From NCBI GenBank assembly GCA_029948255.1, contig JALIZF010001922.1, positions 1,488,001-1,552,000 on the forward strand: a stretch of DNA of 64,000 bases, in the 5' to 3' direction. Below are positions 30,276 to 44,151 of the stretch, in pieces (the first letter of the stretch is position 1; the number at the start of each line of letters is the position of its first letter). The notes under the pieces were generated by a model that was given only the letters and a program-made list of their open reading frames with translations, was not told the origin of the DNA and did not search any database. This DNA comes from Telmatactis stephensoni. Its lineage: Eukaryota > Cnidaria > Anthozoa > Actiniaria > Isophelliidae. Made by a program: the position numbers and the translations under genes.

Positions 30276-33200
30276 ATAAGATTAGTTAAGATTAGTTACC
30301 CTACCTTGAAGTTAACGAGCTCTGAGGAATTATGGGCGTTTCTGCAGGTTCATTTCATTCGTGCCATCGCTGGTTTAAAGACATATTTATCTTTTTAACT
30401 TTGTCAATCTTCTTCCTTTTTACCATCGGAAACGGTGTAGCCATACCCTCACAAGGGGGTCAAAGGGAGAGACAGTTATCGATTAATGGATAATTTCTGC
30501 AAAATTTTCATCGGTTTATTAACTGAGTCATCGCTCGTTAACAACATGATAACTTTGATATTATTATCATTGGTTATTCTTTCTACCCTTACAATCTGTG
30601 TGACCTAGAATGGTTGAAAGGAAATTGACAATTTCTTTGTCTTTCGTCACTGAGTTTATTATCTGAGTCATCGCTCGCTTAGACGAAACTTTTCCTCGCA
30701 TGAACACTCATTACACGAAGAAAACTCCTACGAGGATAAGGTACAGCTTAAAGATAGACAGTATGTGGTTGGATTAATGGGTTATTTTGTTAAGCTATCA
30801 CTAGCTTAAAATCTGAGTCATCCCTATGTAAGACAGGAACTTATAATTTTTAAATAACAAGGTTATTTTTACACTTTTGAGTCTGTCAATCGGAAGTTTA
30901 TAATGGCATCTGTTCTGTTCGAAAAACCGGTAGTGTATAAGTACATTGACTTGAACTAACAATCATTTCAGTACAGTTGATTTGTGGGCTACATTTTCCC
31001 TGTGTTGTTATTCTTGAACGCTCCAATTAAAGTATAAAATATCACAATATATACGCCTACATGAGCCACGCAGTGCGTGGAATAAATTCATTACTACAAA
31101 GTCCTCATAAACACCTTAGGTAATTGTATAAATGTACGCACAATTTGTTCCACGCGAACTTAATCTAATCTCCTCCCAAAGCAACATTGTGGTTAAGTTG
31201 AGTCCACATTTCGTAAAATCGAAGCTTTTTCTTCGGTATAATTAACGATATTGTATTCAGTATCTATGCTCTAGTGGAGCTTACTCAAAGGTGATTTTGG
31301 TTCAGTGACCTCAGTTGGATTGCCACCACACACCCAAATGTTTTCTTCGAAACTGTTGACCCTGTAGGATTCTGGGAGGTTGAAAGCGGAAGACTCGTCA
31401 GATCATTTCATTGTAGTTTATCAAGGAGTACTACAAAGCTGAGTAATCCTGAATCTAAGGTAACTGAATATAATAATTAACCAATACTAGGATTGACTAT
31501 TTAATTATTTATTGTCAACATATTTGGTGTAGTATAATGTTGATAGTAATATTTCAATGGAGTTTTGAATCCAAGCTGATATGCCGGGAACTGAACATTT
31601 ATATCAACTGACACGTACGGCGTTTCTCTGTTATTCGGCGTTTGTCTTCCTGAAGAAACTAAGTTCTCTAAACAACATAAGGCTCAAACTCTACAAATTC
31701 ATTTCATAAAACACTTGGTTTTTAGTCATAAGATCAACGTAAAACCTAACGTCGTAAAATCCTCAGTTGAATACTACTAAGATCAATATACGCATGAAAG
31801 GTATCACTGAGTTGATATAGCACCTGCGTTTCCGTGTGTAGTATGAGTAACGGATAAATGAACGTACGTAAAAGAAGCTAAAGTTTTCGAGATTTATCTA
31901 TGTGGGCTTAAAACCATTCGTTTGATATCGCGTATACGACAAAAGACTCAGAAAATCTGCGTAAAAGGGACCATCGAGTGAAATTTATAAGCTTGAAACT
32001 GAAGGTTGGCTTAAAACCACCGTTTCAGTAATAAGGCAAATGTATATTCTTACGTTAATAGCCGAGTATATATCAAGATAAAATACGCATAAAACTGGGA
32101 TTAAGTTGACATTGCACCTGCAGAATGAAAGTAGAATTGACGGAAACCTTAATTAGTATCAAAGCTTTGAACGGATTTATTTCCACATTGACGTAAAGAT
32201 ATTGAAGATGACAATCCGTTGGATTGAAAATGTGGAATAAATTTGATAGAATACCATTGTTTTACGGCTATGAATATCATTATTAGTTGTAAACTTCTTT
32301 TAAAACAATGTATTTTCCGCAATCTCTCGATCTCCTTGAATAATTTTATGCTGAAGCAAGCTTTCAAAACAACCTCAAATTGAAACAACCTTTGATCTTT
32401 GCAATAATAACAATGTGCAAAGTAAAATGTTGATCAAATTTAATCACGAATTTCTCTGTCTTTGATATTGATTGGCGAATGTAACGTTTTGATCTCGCCG
32501 TTTGCTGCACGATGCAATACCCTACTTATTGACTGGGGGAGCTCGGGGGCTTTCCCTCTTAACTAATTGACCCCCTTCGTAGCTTAAAAGCTAATTAAAA
32601 CCTGCTAAAATTACCCAATAATCGACGAAATACTACAATTTTGTAATTACTTTTCGAATTCCTGCGTATTTGGATTTTAATCCTTTCGTTAATGTACTTA
32701 CAAGTTTACTTGGTAATTATGCCACGTACGCAAAATTTGAAACAGTCGCTCAACGGGGATAAATTGCTCGACTTGAACTAAGTATTTACAAAATGCACTG
32801 AGCTATTTTTTACTTTACAACTGAATTCCTCTATATTTGTAAATACATGCTGTCAAAAATCAAAATAAAAGAGAGTATCATAGAGTAACCTTCGACCGAA
32901 AAATAAGAATTTCATTTTCGTAGGAGCTGGAACATTCCAACAACAAACGAAATGTCAGCTAAATATCCAATGTCACGTGATTACGTTATTGAATATTCAC
33001 CGATGCACAACTGAACAAATACTATTTCTGATCTAAGATGACATACAAATATTAATTCAATATTTTTGATATGATAGTTCGAGAACTCCACTACTCGAAA
33101 TTTATAGTGATTTTATTTAATCCGTGAAAGAAAGTTCACTAGTGAATACTAGTTGATAAAGAACAAAAGAAACAATTGGCTTAGAGTCCACTGCTAAGTA

Positions 33201-34432
33201 TTAGTTTGAAAATTTTTTCACGAGTGAAATAAAACCACTCTATGTCGCGTTTAAACTCGCGGTTTTGTTTACTGATCACGAAAACTTGTGGTGTTTGTAC
33301 TCTATTAGTTAGATAGCGAGCCATGGGATGATCGAAACTATTCGAAGTTCGTCGATGCGAGGAAGGATATGTGTCGACTTCGAAGAAAGCTACCCTTGAT
33401 TAAATTCAATTGTTGCAGAACTCTACCACAGGCTAGATTTAAGAGTTGGAATTAGTATACTAAAGTTTTTGTTTCTGGGTCGCTTTAATTTGATCACTAA
33501 AGATTATAGTCTGGATCTTAGAGGGCACTACTGGGGTTGGGAGTGCTCTGACTAATAGGAGAGAAAGGCGCTGTTAGGAGAGGGGAAGATGAGACGAGGC
33601 ATAGTGTTCTGCGATCGTAGCGACCATGGGGCTATCATATAGAAACCAGTGAATGTGCTAAAATAAATGTTTAATTTCGAAACTTATAACCAATCAACTT
33701 TAAATAACTTGCTGTCAAACAATTTTGAATTTGCCTTGTATGTTTGGATTTTGTCAGATTGAGTCAATTTGAATGTTTTGTTTAAGTGTTTCGAAACGAG
33801 TTTTAAACAACAAAGCTCTGAAACAAGAGTTCTGGACAACAAAATTAATGCTCATTGGGATCTGATACGTTGTTGAAAAATAGTCCTAGAGTATAACATT
33901 GTATAACTTTTTTATTGGTTGGATAGTTAAATAAGGGGTTTTAAAACCACACTAGCAATATCAATCTATGTATAGATTAATTTCTGTCATGATATCGAGC
34001 CGTCTACCTACTTAAGTGTTTTTCTCAGTTAACTAATCAACACCCTTTTCACGTGGAAAGGATTGATAAACAGACTTAGATTTACTAAGGTCTAGTTCAT
34101 ACATTGTTCTTTTCATATTCCGTCCTCAATTCATATATTTAGTCAAAGCTTGCCTGAGTATTGGGGATTTTCGGAAGGGAGGGGAAAGCTCTGCTCTTCT
34201 TCCCTCCTCCTTCCTCCCCTTTTTCCCGCCTCCTAATATTCAGCTGTCTCAAGTGTGCGGCCGCGGAAATGCCCCGCACACCTCATTTCGAACCAGTATA
34301 AGTTGATTGAGTCGCTGAACTTTCCTTGTATTTGATTACAACAATTTGCCGTTCGGCATATGATGAGAAATACGATGTCCAAACTAGGTCTAATGACTTG
34401 ATTTTCATGCCTTCTATAACTATTAATAGGCA
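30276..34432. other. Intergenic, no gene recognised
   Basis: No reading frame with recognisable family or splice context. Minor repeats: CTGAGTCATCGCTCGTTA-type strings near 30525, 30665 and 30813. A foldback element at 33100-33243 is listed separately. Confidence 0.45.
33100..33243. mobile_element. Foldback MITE ending in AGTGATTTTATTTAA / AAATAAAACCACT
   Basis: ATAGTGATTTTATTTAATCC GTGAAA is mirrored by TTTCACGAGTGAAATAAAACCACTCTAT. Half-copies of the same terminus (TTTATTTAACCCGTGAAAA, TTTTTTCACGG) occur near 48360 and 50440, so it is a dispersed family. Confidence 0.6.
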
Positions 34433-34794
34433 GGGCCTATTGTTCGAAAGACGATTAGCATCAACCCAGAATTTAATCTAAAGCCGTGAGAAAACCATAA
34501 GAAAACCATTCATTTTAACCCAGGATTAAATCTAAAGAAAACCATTCATTTTAACCCAGGATTAGCGTTAATCGCCCTTCGAGCAACCGGGCACAGTACA
34601 ATACTGAGTCTGTATACTTATGGCTTTAATATGTGTCGCTAGTGACGGAAAAGACAAGCACTGCTAATGAGATCTAATAAGCAGGGCCCGGTTGTTCAAA
34701 GGGCGATTAACGTTTTTTAACTGGGTTAAAATGAATGGTTTTCTTTAGATTTAATCCTGTGTTAGCGCTAATCGTCTTTCGAACAACCAGGCCC
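34433..34794. mobile_element. Two palindromic elements of a GGTTGTTCGAA family
   Basis: 34433-34592 and 34684-34794 both carry the inverted ends GGGCC-GGTTGTTC-AA and CGAACAACC-GGCCC (variants) and the internal AAGAAAACCATTCATTTTAA with its complement. The second copy is a clean palindrome. The first contains an internal duplication of AAAACCATTCATTTTAACCC. Confidence 0.75.
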
Positions 34795-35300
34795 AGTACA
34801 TTACTGAGTTTGCCATTTTGCTTGTGCTTATGCGTATGTCACTAGTGAAAAGACACTGCCAATGAGCAGTACATTACTTAGTCCAGGCGCTGGGCCCCCT
34901 TCGCTGCTCCTCTTTTTCATTTGGGCTTCCTTTCCGCGACACAGGAAGCCCAAACGAAAAAGAGGAGCGGCGAAGGAGGGCCTATACATTACTGAGTCTG
35001 TGAATGTTGCTTGTGCTCATGTCACTAGTGAAATACAAGCACTGCAAATGAGCAGTACATTACTGAGTCTGTGTATGTTGCTTGTGCTTATGTCACTAGT
35101 GAAAGACAAGCACTGCTAATGAGCAGTCCATTACTGAGTCTGTGTATGTTGCTTGTGCTTATGTCACTAGTGAAAGACAAGCACTGCTAATGAGCAGTAC
35201 ATTACTGAGTCTGCGAATGTTGCTTGTGCTTATGCTTATGTCACTAGTGAAAAGACAAGCACTGTCAAGAGCAGTACATCATCGAGTCTATTTTATAAGA
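34600..35300. repeat. ~70-bp tandem repeat
   Basis: Units contain GCAGTACATTACTGAGTCTG, TGTTGCTTGTGCTTATGTCA and CTAGTGAAAGACAAGCACTG. At least six copies, the cleanest between 34980 and 35260. The array is interrupted by the palindrome at 34684-34794 and the hairpin at 34892-34982. Confidence 0.85.
34892..34982. repeat. Long hairpin inserted in the 70-bp tandem repeat
   Basis: Arms of ~39 bases (CCCTTCGCTGCTCCTCTTTT, TTTGGGCTTCC and the complement GGAAGCCCAAACG...GAGGAGCGGCGAAGG) flank a ~13-base loop. The arms are ~95% complementary and GC-rich relative to surroundings, so a small foldback element is likely. Confidence 0.8.
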
Positions 35301-35663
35301 GGGCGTGATCTGAGCAGCGTACATATGGCATATTATTTGTTTGAGTACACACGTGTGACATTTGCTTACTGAAATGAATGAAACGTGGATTAGCGTCTTG
35401 GGGGATCTAAGGTTACACAAAACTACTGGCAGAAAGTTGATCAATCTAACAAGGAAAGTGACATAATCCAGTCAAGATGTTTAGAATCGTGCACTTAAAT
35501 TATAATATAAGAACTTGCAGACGGAAAACCCTTAAAATCATTCCAACTAGAACGGCTTTTCCGGCAGTAAAAATATCTGCCAATGGTGCATTCAAAACTC
35601 ATATATTCATCGATATATTCTCGCTTTAAAACCATGTCTTTCCGGATTTTTCGAATCCTAGTG

Positions 35664-35995
35664 TTTTTTAGGTATTTCTATTTTTGGCCTGATATAGTGT
35701 TTTCACGAACATTCGTTTTGTAGCTGCAGTGAATTGAAATCTTATTTGATCAATATAATTTAAGAGCCCATAAGTCAAAGCTAAGATAAAAGGTGCGTTG
35801 CCTGTGTTTAAAATCTGATCTATCAGTGGTCCATCGTAGTAGTGAGTTTTATAAAGATATTTCTATTTTTGTCCTGATATAGTTTTTTCATGAATGTTCT
35901 TTCGTAGCTACAGTGAATTCAAACCGTATTCGATCAAAGTCAAAGCTCAGATAAGCTAAGGTGCATTTTAAAATCTGATCTATCAGCGACGGCTA
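35664..35995. repeat. Tandem duplication (~180 bp)
   Basis: TATTTCTATTTTTGGCCTGA TATAGTGTTTTCA...TAAAATCTGATCTATCAG is followed by a second copy from about 35860 (TATTTCTATTTTTGTCCTGA, CTGATCTATCAG at ~35990). Confidence 0.85.
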
Positions 35996-38900
35996 TCAGA
36001 TAAGTTACCATGCAAAATGCCTGCGCCAAAACAATCTATAATGTCTATTCTAGTGAGGAAATTTTAGATGTTACAATTGCATTCAGGGGAGGGGAGAGGA
36101 GAAGAGCGGAATGTGCGCAGAATAGTCTTGGTCTTGTGATCTGAATTGAGAAAGAGAAAGCAGAAGGTAAGATGAAAATACTCGATGATTCTGGCTTTAA
36201 ATTCCCACTAGCTTTCTTTATTCGTTTGCCCGTTTATTTTTTGTGCATCTTTTTCCGTCCATGTTGTCGGCCCAGTTTTGCAGCGGAAAAATTCAATTAA
36301 TTTGCTTTTGTTTGCTGATCATACTATAATCGTTGTTTGCTATTCAGACAATTAACTTATTTCAATGTTTCCCCTGGATCCTCTTTCAAGGAATGAAATT
36401 TTTGCTTGATATTTCATTGACAAAATTGAAAAGACTGTTCAAGAAATCTCTCCTCAAATAAGAATATTGTAGAAAATGTTAAAACAACAAGGCAAGCTAG
36501 AGAAATCTATCGCATTTCTTGCCTCGGGGCTAGCCATCGCGTTGGCCATACCAGAATCCCGAATCCCGAGTCCCTGATTCTTGATGTATCTCGTTAATCG
36601 GGAATCATTTTCTTCTAGACTAAATAAAACTCTATTAAAATTGAATTTACTCTCTGAGTAATAATTCCACTGATTATGTGGCGAACACGTAGCGTTGCCA
36701 AGGAATGCAAATCTCTTATTCTCATAATACTTGTATACTGAAGTATTACTAATTGCTCAAGTCAGGTACTGAGACAATGCTTACCCATGTCAATAGATCC
36801 AACGATCACACTTTACCTTGTATTACCGTTCAACTTATAAATCGCTTTGTACTTCAGAAAAACTATAAACCCGCTATCAGCTGCATCATCTCTCATTGTA
36901 AGGTTTTTAAAAGATATTAACTCCGGTGTTCTTCATCATGATAAGCGTTCTTCAATGAATACGGAAGAAATTTGGGTGGAAGAGTGGAGTAGAGGGAGCG
37001 GGAAAAGCCAGAAGGCTTTTAACTATGATGTCGGCGAAAGGCCAGAATTTAACAATGTTTAGGGGCTATTGTTCCCTTGAAGTGTGTGAGTAGGATTCTT
37101 CAAATAATGGGCATACTTAAATATCACCGCAACAGCTTTTATTTATCTTCATCGTAATCACTTCAGTCTCACAACTCTTGGCAACCAATGGGTCGAATCA
37201 CAATCTTGCTACATTATCGCTAGTCGCCAAGTCCTTCAGAAAATGTAATTGAAAATCAAGACTGTTATTCGGCGGGAACTTTTGAGCTTGTCACCTTAGC
37301 TCGACATTAAATGGCCGTGTTTACGCCTTGGGACCAATAAGAGGACCTACTCCAGTAATTATATTCAGCGTTTGTGGTGCCGAGATGATCTATGGCGTTT
37401 GTGTCCATTATATAGCTTGATTGCTCCCTATTGAGAGCTTTTTTGTCGGTTTTTTTAAGCCAAGCCTAGAGCTTCAGTAAAGCAGTTCTGCTAGCCAAGG
37501 CCTTGAATGAGAAGCTTCGCTGAGTTTCAATTCAGGTGAGACTACTCTTATTGTTTAAAAAACTAAATTAAATCGATAGCCCAGCCAAACCATCAATTAA
37601 AAAAAAATTTTGAAGGCTTTCTACTTACGATTATTTCATCATTAAGCTCTTGAAATGAATATTTTTTACTGTTGAATTCTGTTAATCTTTTCTGAAATTG
37701 TAGCTCTAAAACAAACCTCTGCGTCATTTTTGTATTATGCCTATTTTTCAGCTTTTTTAATAAAATTCTATGCAAAATAGATATCATTTCAAATTTGGTT
37801 ATGCCGGCCATGTTATCAATGGAACTGCAACTTCAAGATATTAGTTTTTCAGTCTTCGAAATTTTCACTTCTGTTTTTCGTTCCTATATTAAGAGTTTCG
37901 AGTTGAAATAAATTGAAACCTTTATAGCACGTTTATTTTTCATTTTCTTTTTGGAACAATATTTTCACTTTAAAGTAGATGTTTATTGACGGCCGTCAAC
38001 GTTGGCGCCAACTTGGCGCGCGCGCGTTTTCGATATAGCCCCAACCACAATCAACGAGATTTATACAACTCCAAATATTATCCTAATCAATACTGATTCA
38101 CAGCAGTAAAAAAATTGGTATTGTTTTATTAATACCTTATTGTGGGAGATTTTTCTTGGCAACGAAACGATGGCGCCTGTATCAGTGACGAACTGTTTGA
38201 ACTGTCCAACACGAGGTTGTCTACCTGGTGTGACGCAATAATTGCAGAGAAGCTTTCTTAGACTCCCTGCACACTAATTGAGATAAAATTTGAAGCTAAC
38301 TCATATTTCTCCGTTTCACTGTTCACATTCGAATACCGTTGACTTAAAAAAGGAGAAAAAAGAAAAGAAAGGAAACAACGCTTTAGAGTGCGGTATGACG
38401 AGAGGTCTAATCATACTAAAAGATGCGTTTTTAGATGCATCCGGATTATTGTAGATTCACAGCCTTAAGCTACTACAGTAAATTGCTCCAATGCATATAG
38501 AATAATTGTAAAAAAAAGAGGCGAGCTCACCTGATATAGAAAAGAATCGGTTAATGTTTTAATCATACCTCATAGTTTTACATTTAAGAAATCATCACTT
38601 TTTAACAGTAAACTTGAAAAATTACTTTAAACTGTTTATATTTTATCCGAGTTTTCTAAGGTTGTTATTTATATTTTAGTCCTTGTCTTTTTCTTTTAGT
38701 TATTATCTGAACGGAATATATACAGCTCAATATTCCTATGTTAAAATAAAATAGGAGTTGAAATTGTTTTGTCTTTATCAGAGTGAGAACCAAGAGAAAT
38801 AATCGGTTATATTGACTTTTTTGAAAGGAGTGAGGTTAGCTTTCATCTTACCGTTCTCATAAACTTATTAGTTCTTTTGAAGTAATTTCTTATTTAAATA

Positions 38901-40690
38901 GTTAGCAAACTGTAACTGAGTTTTTTTCTGTAATAATTGTTTTTTGAAGTTGAATCGATGCCGCGGTCCACGGTAGAGAATCCTGACCAATCACAAGAGG
39001 CGCCGTCGAACACTGGAATGGCTTTTTTATAGCAAAATTAGCATTTTTATTGGCAATTTGTTTAACTGGTATGGCAAAACTGGTAAAATGCATCGGTTTT
39101 ATTAAAAGTTAAGACATCTACTTTCATCTAGTCTTTTATATTTTTATATCTCTTCGTCCCGCTGAAACTGGTGAATGAAAACTGAAAAGCGCATGCTCCC
39201 ACGATCATTAATTCCAGCGGCTAGTATTGTGACTATACTGACAAAGTTGTACATAGCAGATTTTAATTTGAAAAGAATGGTAATGTATTAAAAAGATATC
39301 TCTTGTGATCAACGTAAAATATATTCATTTTACTCAACTCACATATCGAACCGGACCAACGATGGCGAGAAGCGATCAACCAAACGTCTACTGAGCTTGA
39401 ACACCCTTTTACAGTCCTTGGTCCATTAAATTTTTAGAGACGAGATAATGAGAGATCCCCGTTAGTAAGACTCAACCTAAACCTGCTCAATACATTTCAT
39501 GGGGTCTTCCATGAAATACTGAAAGAAATCCGTGCTGCACCAGATCAGTAACTAAGGGCTAAGCAGATTGCCTTTAACTTTGAGGGATTAGTAGTAATTT
39601 TGATTTCACTAACAGCACTTTTTCTATTTTGCACTAATTTTAATTACATTTATCTTCTTCAGATCCTCTCTCACACGAAACGATTCATGAGAAAATAAGT
39701 TGTTTATTTACGGTTCTGCTTATTGTAACTTTGTAAGATCCAATATCCTTTTCCGTTCCAAGGAGCTGAGTTCTTTTAAGGATAAACACCTTTTGAAACT
39801 GAGTTCTCTTTATAGATTAGCGCTCTTGAGGATTTTTGCTTTGATATATACCGCGTACTCAGTCTTTTGGAAAAGGATCTTAGTTGTAGTTGAATATTAA
39901 TTTGTCTTAAGCATTTTAAGGCCTGGGATTTTATCCCGTCTTAGAAAAACTCCTTCTTTTAGATATTTTTCCAGGCTTTTGCTTTTTTTAGGTCCTTAAT
40001 TTTTTTAATATGAAAGCTATTGTGATCACGTGACTTGTGACGTCATTGAATTGGAAAATAGAGGGCTGTCTACCCTCAGAAGTAACATAAATATACACCT
40101 CTTTATGTGTCTTATAAATTCACGTTCAGAATGGTTGGCTTTCGGTTTTGGTGAAGGAGATATTGACAAAAAAGTGATTTGATCATCTGGACACGTGACC
40201 TCTTAAAAGACTGCTTTGTTACATCTACCACTAACTGATCACGTGACCACTCTTGCACAAATATTTTTAGTTAAGGCACTCAAGTAACACAAATTCTATT
40301 GATGTGCCAAAATTCAAGTTGTGTGGATATGGTAAATATCAATCTTGAATTTAAGATTTAGTTAGCAGTGCTAACCCAGGCGTTAATATCCTAACATGAG
40401 GCCAAGGGAAAATTGGGTTTAGTTCCAATCAGCGGGAATTCGAGTTAACCGGGTTCGAGTTGGCCTGCAATGAAAATAATTTAAAAAAATAACTTTAAAA
40501 AATAGGGTCAAATCAAGAAGAAATCGGAATTTGTTCGCAAATTAGCTAGCTGGTTAATTGACAATAATTTAGTCCGATGACGCGAAGTTCCACTGCAAAC
40601 TCTAGTACTGTTTGTATAAAAAAAATTGTAAAGATAGTTCCTTTTGTTAAAAATTCTATATTAGGGACTATTGTTAAATGAATTCAGGAA
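35996..40690. other. Intergenic, no gene recognised
   Basis: Scanned on both strands without finding a recognisable protein. A CpG-rich palindromic patch at 37986-38030 is described separately. A donor-like CAATTCAG|GTGAG at 37534 could end a non-coding exon, but nothing supports it. Confidence 0.4.
37986..38030. promoter_or_regulatory. Palindromic CpG-rich patch, possible regulatory element
   Basis: TTGACGGCCGTCAA (37986-37999) and GTTGGCGCCAAC (38001-38012) are two back-to-back perfect palindromes, followed by TTGGCGCGCGCGCG. TTGGCGCCAA resembles an E2F site. CpG density is far above the surrounding AT-rich DNA. Assigning promoter activity would be speculation. Confidence 0.25.
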
Positions 40691-40702
40691 GCGGGACGCG
40701 AG

Positions 40703-40741
40703 AATACCCTCGTTTTCATGCAGCATAAAAACGAGGGTATT
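40703..40741. repeat. 14-bp hairpin
   Basis: AATACCCTCGTTTT at 40703-40716 pairs with AAAACGAGGGTATT at 40728-40741 across 11 bases. Confidence 0.8.
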
Positions 40742-40821
40742 TCCGCAACAACACTACTTCCAGTATATCTTATAAATGCATATCTTAAAAATGTATATCT
40801 TCTAAAATACCGTAAATACAA

Positions 40822-40954
40822 CGAATCGAAATATGGCAGCAAATTTGAATAACTATTGTTTTATACTGACTAGCCTCCCATTCATGTGAAAACGCTTTTG
40901 TATTTCCACGTGAACACGAGGCTAGTCAGAAATTTGCCGCCATATTTCCATTCG
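40822..40954. mobile_element. Double-armed palindromic element
   Basis: The outer arms (CGAATCGAAATATGGCAGCA AATTT and its near-complement at 40930-40954) match at 23 of 25 positions. The inner arms CTGACTAGCCTC and GAGGCTAGTCAG pair perfectly. Total ~133 bases. Confidence 0.75.
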
Positions 40955-43900
40955 GTCAATAAGTTGCAAGTACGCTAAAAATCCAGCAACCTTTGAAAAT
41001 CGAGAATCGGTGCAATGGCTCTTTTATGTCAAAACACCGAACATTCACATGTGGGATATTACAAATGAAGTGCGATGTGAGCATGCGCGAAAGCTTGGTT
41101 ATCCTAAGATCAATAAACCATGTGGAACTAACGTTTGTACTTAAGTACATAACACATTAGACTTCCCTATTAAGCTCTCTTTCTTTATAAAATCCTTGTA
41201 GGGACGATAAGATAAAGAACAGCGACTAGAGTACAAAGGCGTCTTAATCGTTGTTAAACTAGTGCACTATCTTAGCTGCCTTTCGAATGATAATAATACC
41301 TTCTTCCTTTCTACTACAACGGCTTAATTAGAAAAGTCTACGATCTTAATAGATATTGGGATGAATTCAAAACGTTTAGAGCTAGCTGTCATTGTTAGAC
41401 GATTAGGGTTTACGTTACTTAATGGCTTCATATGTTAAAGACGAGGCTTTTATCGTGATTATGGGCTAACAAAAGAAGCGACTTGGGCTCCTTTTCAAGC
41501 AGGAAATGCACTTCTTTTTGGCCATAATTGAGTATATTTATACACATTCTCTGTATGGTTTCTAATCTTTTTTACTGACAACTTTACACTGACTATAATT
41601 AAAAAAGTTATTTTGTCATTTTCCATGAGGGCCGTAGAACATGCAGCGTTCGGTTATCGATCACTCTTATTCAGAGTTATGCAAGCTGTTTTTGCTGACG
41701 GTCCAGTTTTTTTAACTGGTATCATTAAATATTTTCATCAGTAATTTTTAAAACCTTAGGACCATATTTACGTTCTTTTTTATTAGCAGCTAAGACGCAT
41801 AATCAGTCTATAGAGAGAGAAAAAGAAGGATTCTAAGACTCTTAGCTTATTTCACTGGTTCTTGTTCCGCAAAATTCCCCTCTAGGTTTATACGCAAACT
41901 CATCCCGAGATAGATGACCCGTGCTCAGAAATGCATAAAATACAATATTCACACCGGTTCATTCGTTTATTCATGAATTTGCTGGAGTGGCACGTTTAGT
42001 TGTATGTACATTATATATAATTTACTTTGAATTAAAACAAAATGGCGTTGATGAAACAAAAGAAAACACTGAACAGACTAGGAACCGTTTTATGACTTAA
42101 TGTTTTTCTAGATCGTATATCGATCAGAATTTCTGCATTTTCAGAATATCTTAGCTCTTTCTCAGCGAGTCCTTTCGTTTGCAACTGTACTTGCTACTGT
42201 AAACATGTAGCTAAACACATAAATTGGAAAGATTTAAGAGGAGATTTTTTTCAAGTTCGAGCGGCAGTGAACGACAAAAACTCCTGAGTTGAAGAATAGC
42301 TGTTGTACAAAACTAAAATCATTTCTATCCGAAAGTTTAAGTTGTTTGTAAGTAGTTTGGCCGATGAAAGTTGAATTAAAGTATTAATCCAAAGCGGAAA
42401 TTTGGTTCGAAAATGAGGTTAGGCCTTCATTTGCTCATTTGCTATATGTTTTCTTTATATTCAGCTTTTGTATTTTATCTTGGTACATCAGTTTTTAACC
42501 GGTAGAAAAAGGATCTGAGTGTTGATCCAGGACGAAAATTTGGATTAAAACTCGCATGAAGGTCTAGTTTTTGGCGCTTTTCGCCACTACTATTGCTCGA
42601 TATTAAAAAAAATCTCCTCTTAAAATGCTTATGGGAAGACGTGTTTTTGTTTCTGCGTAAGTTACCGAATAAGTCGGGGGCTTATTCAAAAATTTGCATT
42701 GGGACTGAGGGGCTTATTCAAAAGGGGGCTTACTTCATCGGAGGGCGTATTCAAAATTTTGAAATTAATATAAAATAGTGCATACATTTTTATGTCTCCT
42801 TAGCATAACTATGACCTATAAACGCACTAGATGATTTGTAGATTCAGTTCAGTGAACTACCTTTTTTGCTTCATGTAAGTTTTTAACATCTTTTAGTGGT
42901 GAATAATGTAGGTTATGGCCTCAGCTGAAGAACTTAAAGTGGGAGAAGGGAGTTTATTCTAAAATTGACTCTGTAGATGGGGAATTATTTGGGATGGGGT
43001 CTTATTTGAACCAGTGGACTCATTTGGTCATTTACGGTATTTCTCATATGGTTCATCATCCAACAAAAGGCTGCTAATACTTTATCTTTATCTTTTGATT
43101 CCTAAAGGATTAATATGCTTACAACCTAGTGATAGAGGTGTCATTTTAGACATACAAAAATAGATGTCCATGCAGAGTTCGCTTAAGATAAACTCGCCTG
43201 AGTGTTAATGGATAGAAAAGCTTAACCACTTAAGTAATAGACGTGAAGTATGGCTACAAAATGAAAACGCGCGCCATCAGGGTAACAACTAAATAATTCT
43301 GAGAGGGTCAAATTAAAGTTGAGTTGCAGATGTAGAAAACATTTTTCAAATGCTGTTTTAAAAGGTCACTTTGAGTCTATTTCAAGCAAATTTGATTACA
43401 GTATAGAGTACACAGTATGGTCCACTGAAATATCTACTTTTTATAATCATTCTGATGGTGAATTGGATTAAACATTGTAAATAATGAACCCTCTATTAAG
43501 TGACCACCTCAGTAAGACGACCAAGTACTCGTGACCAATGCCGATACTACAGATTAAGAGATTTAACTCTTTAGTCTCTTGGTAAATGGCAACCTTGTTT
43601 GGATCCCCCTCCTAGTTTCTTTTGAAGACTCAAGCGTGTGTTATGTATTTTTTGAAATAAAATATTCGATATATAAGTTGATTATAACACGCGCGCTCAT
43701 TGGCTGGCTATACTTTGCATTCATCAAAGGACAGAGACATGCTCGCACCACATATAAAACATTTCTTGCGTGCATTAATCAACTATAATTACGTTTCTTG
43801 CGTGCATTAATCAACTATAATTGATAAAAAGCTCTGAGTACGTGCTTGGGTGAAATTAATTGACTTTATCGACCTATTATGGTTGATAATGACATCTACA

Positions 43901-44150
43901 GTTGATTACAGTAAACAAATGAATATTTTTGGCTCCCTATATAAGCATATGAATGAATGTACGTTTTTGAAAAGATTTTTATCTTAAAAGTGTCCATCAT
44001 ACGTATGAACTTCAAGCTACGTCTAATTAAAGGCAGATAAGTCTGTATGCATTTTTCTCCTTCGATTTTGCACCTAGACAAAAGAAAATCGCCGTTTCGT
44101 AGTATAGACGGAAGGTTGAAAAAAATGCGTGGATTGGCGTGGTCATGATA
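40955..44150. other. Intergenic, small repeats only
   Basis: No gene recognised. 42670-43035 has scattered copies of GGGGCTTATTC(A/G)AA-type motifs (near 42675, 42710, 42727 and, altered, 42947-43000). 43770-43832 is a 32-base tandem direct repeat (TTTCTTGCGTGCATTAATCA ACTATAATT). Confidence 0.5.
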
Positions 44151-44151
44151 G

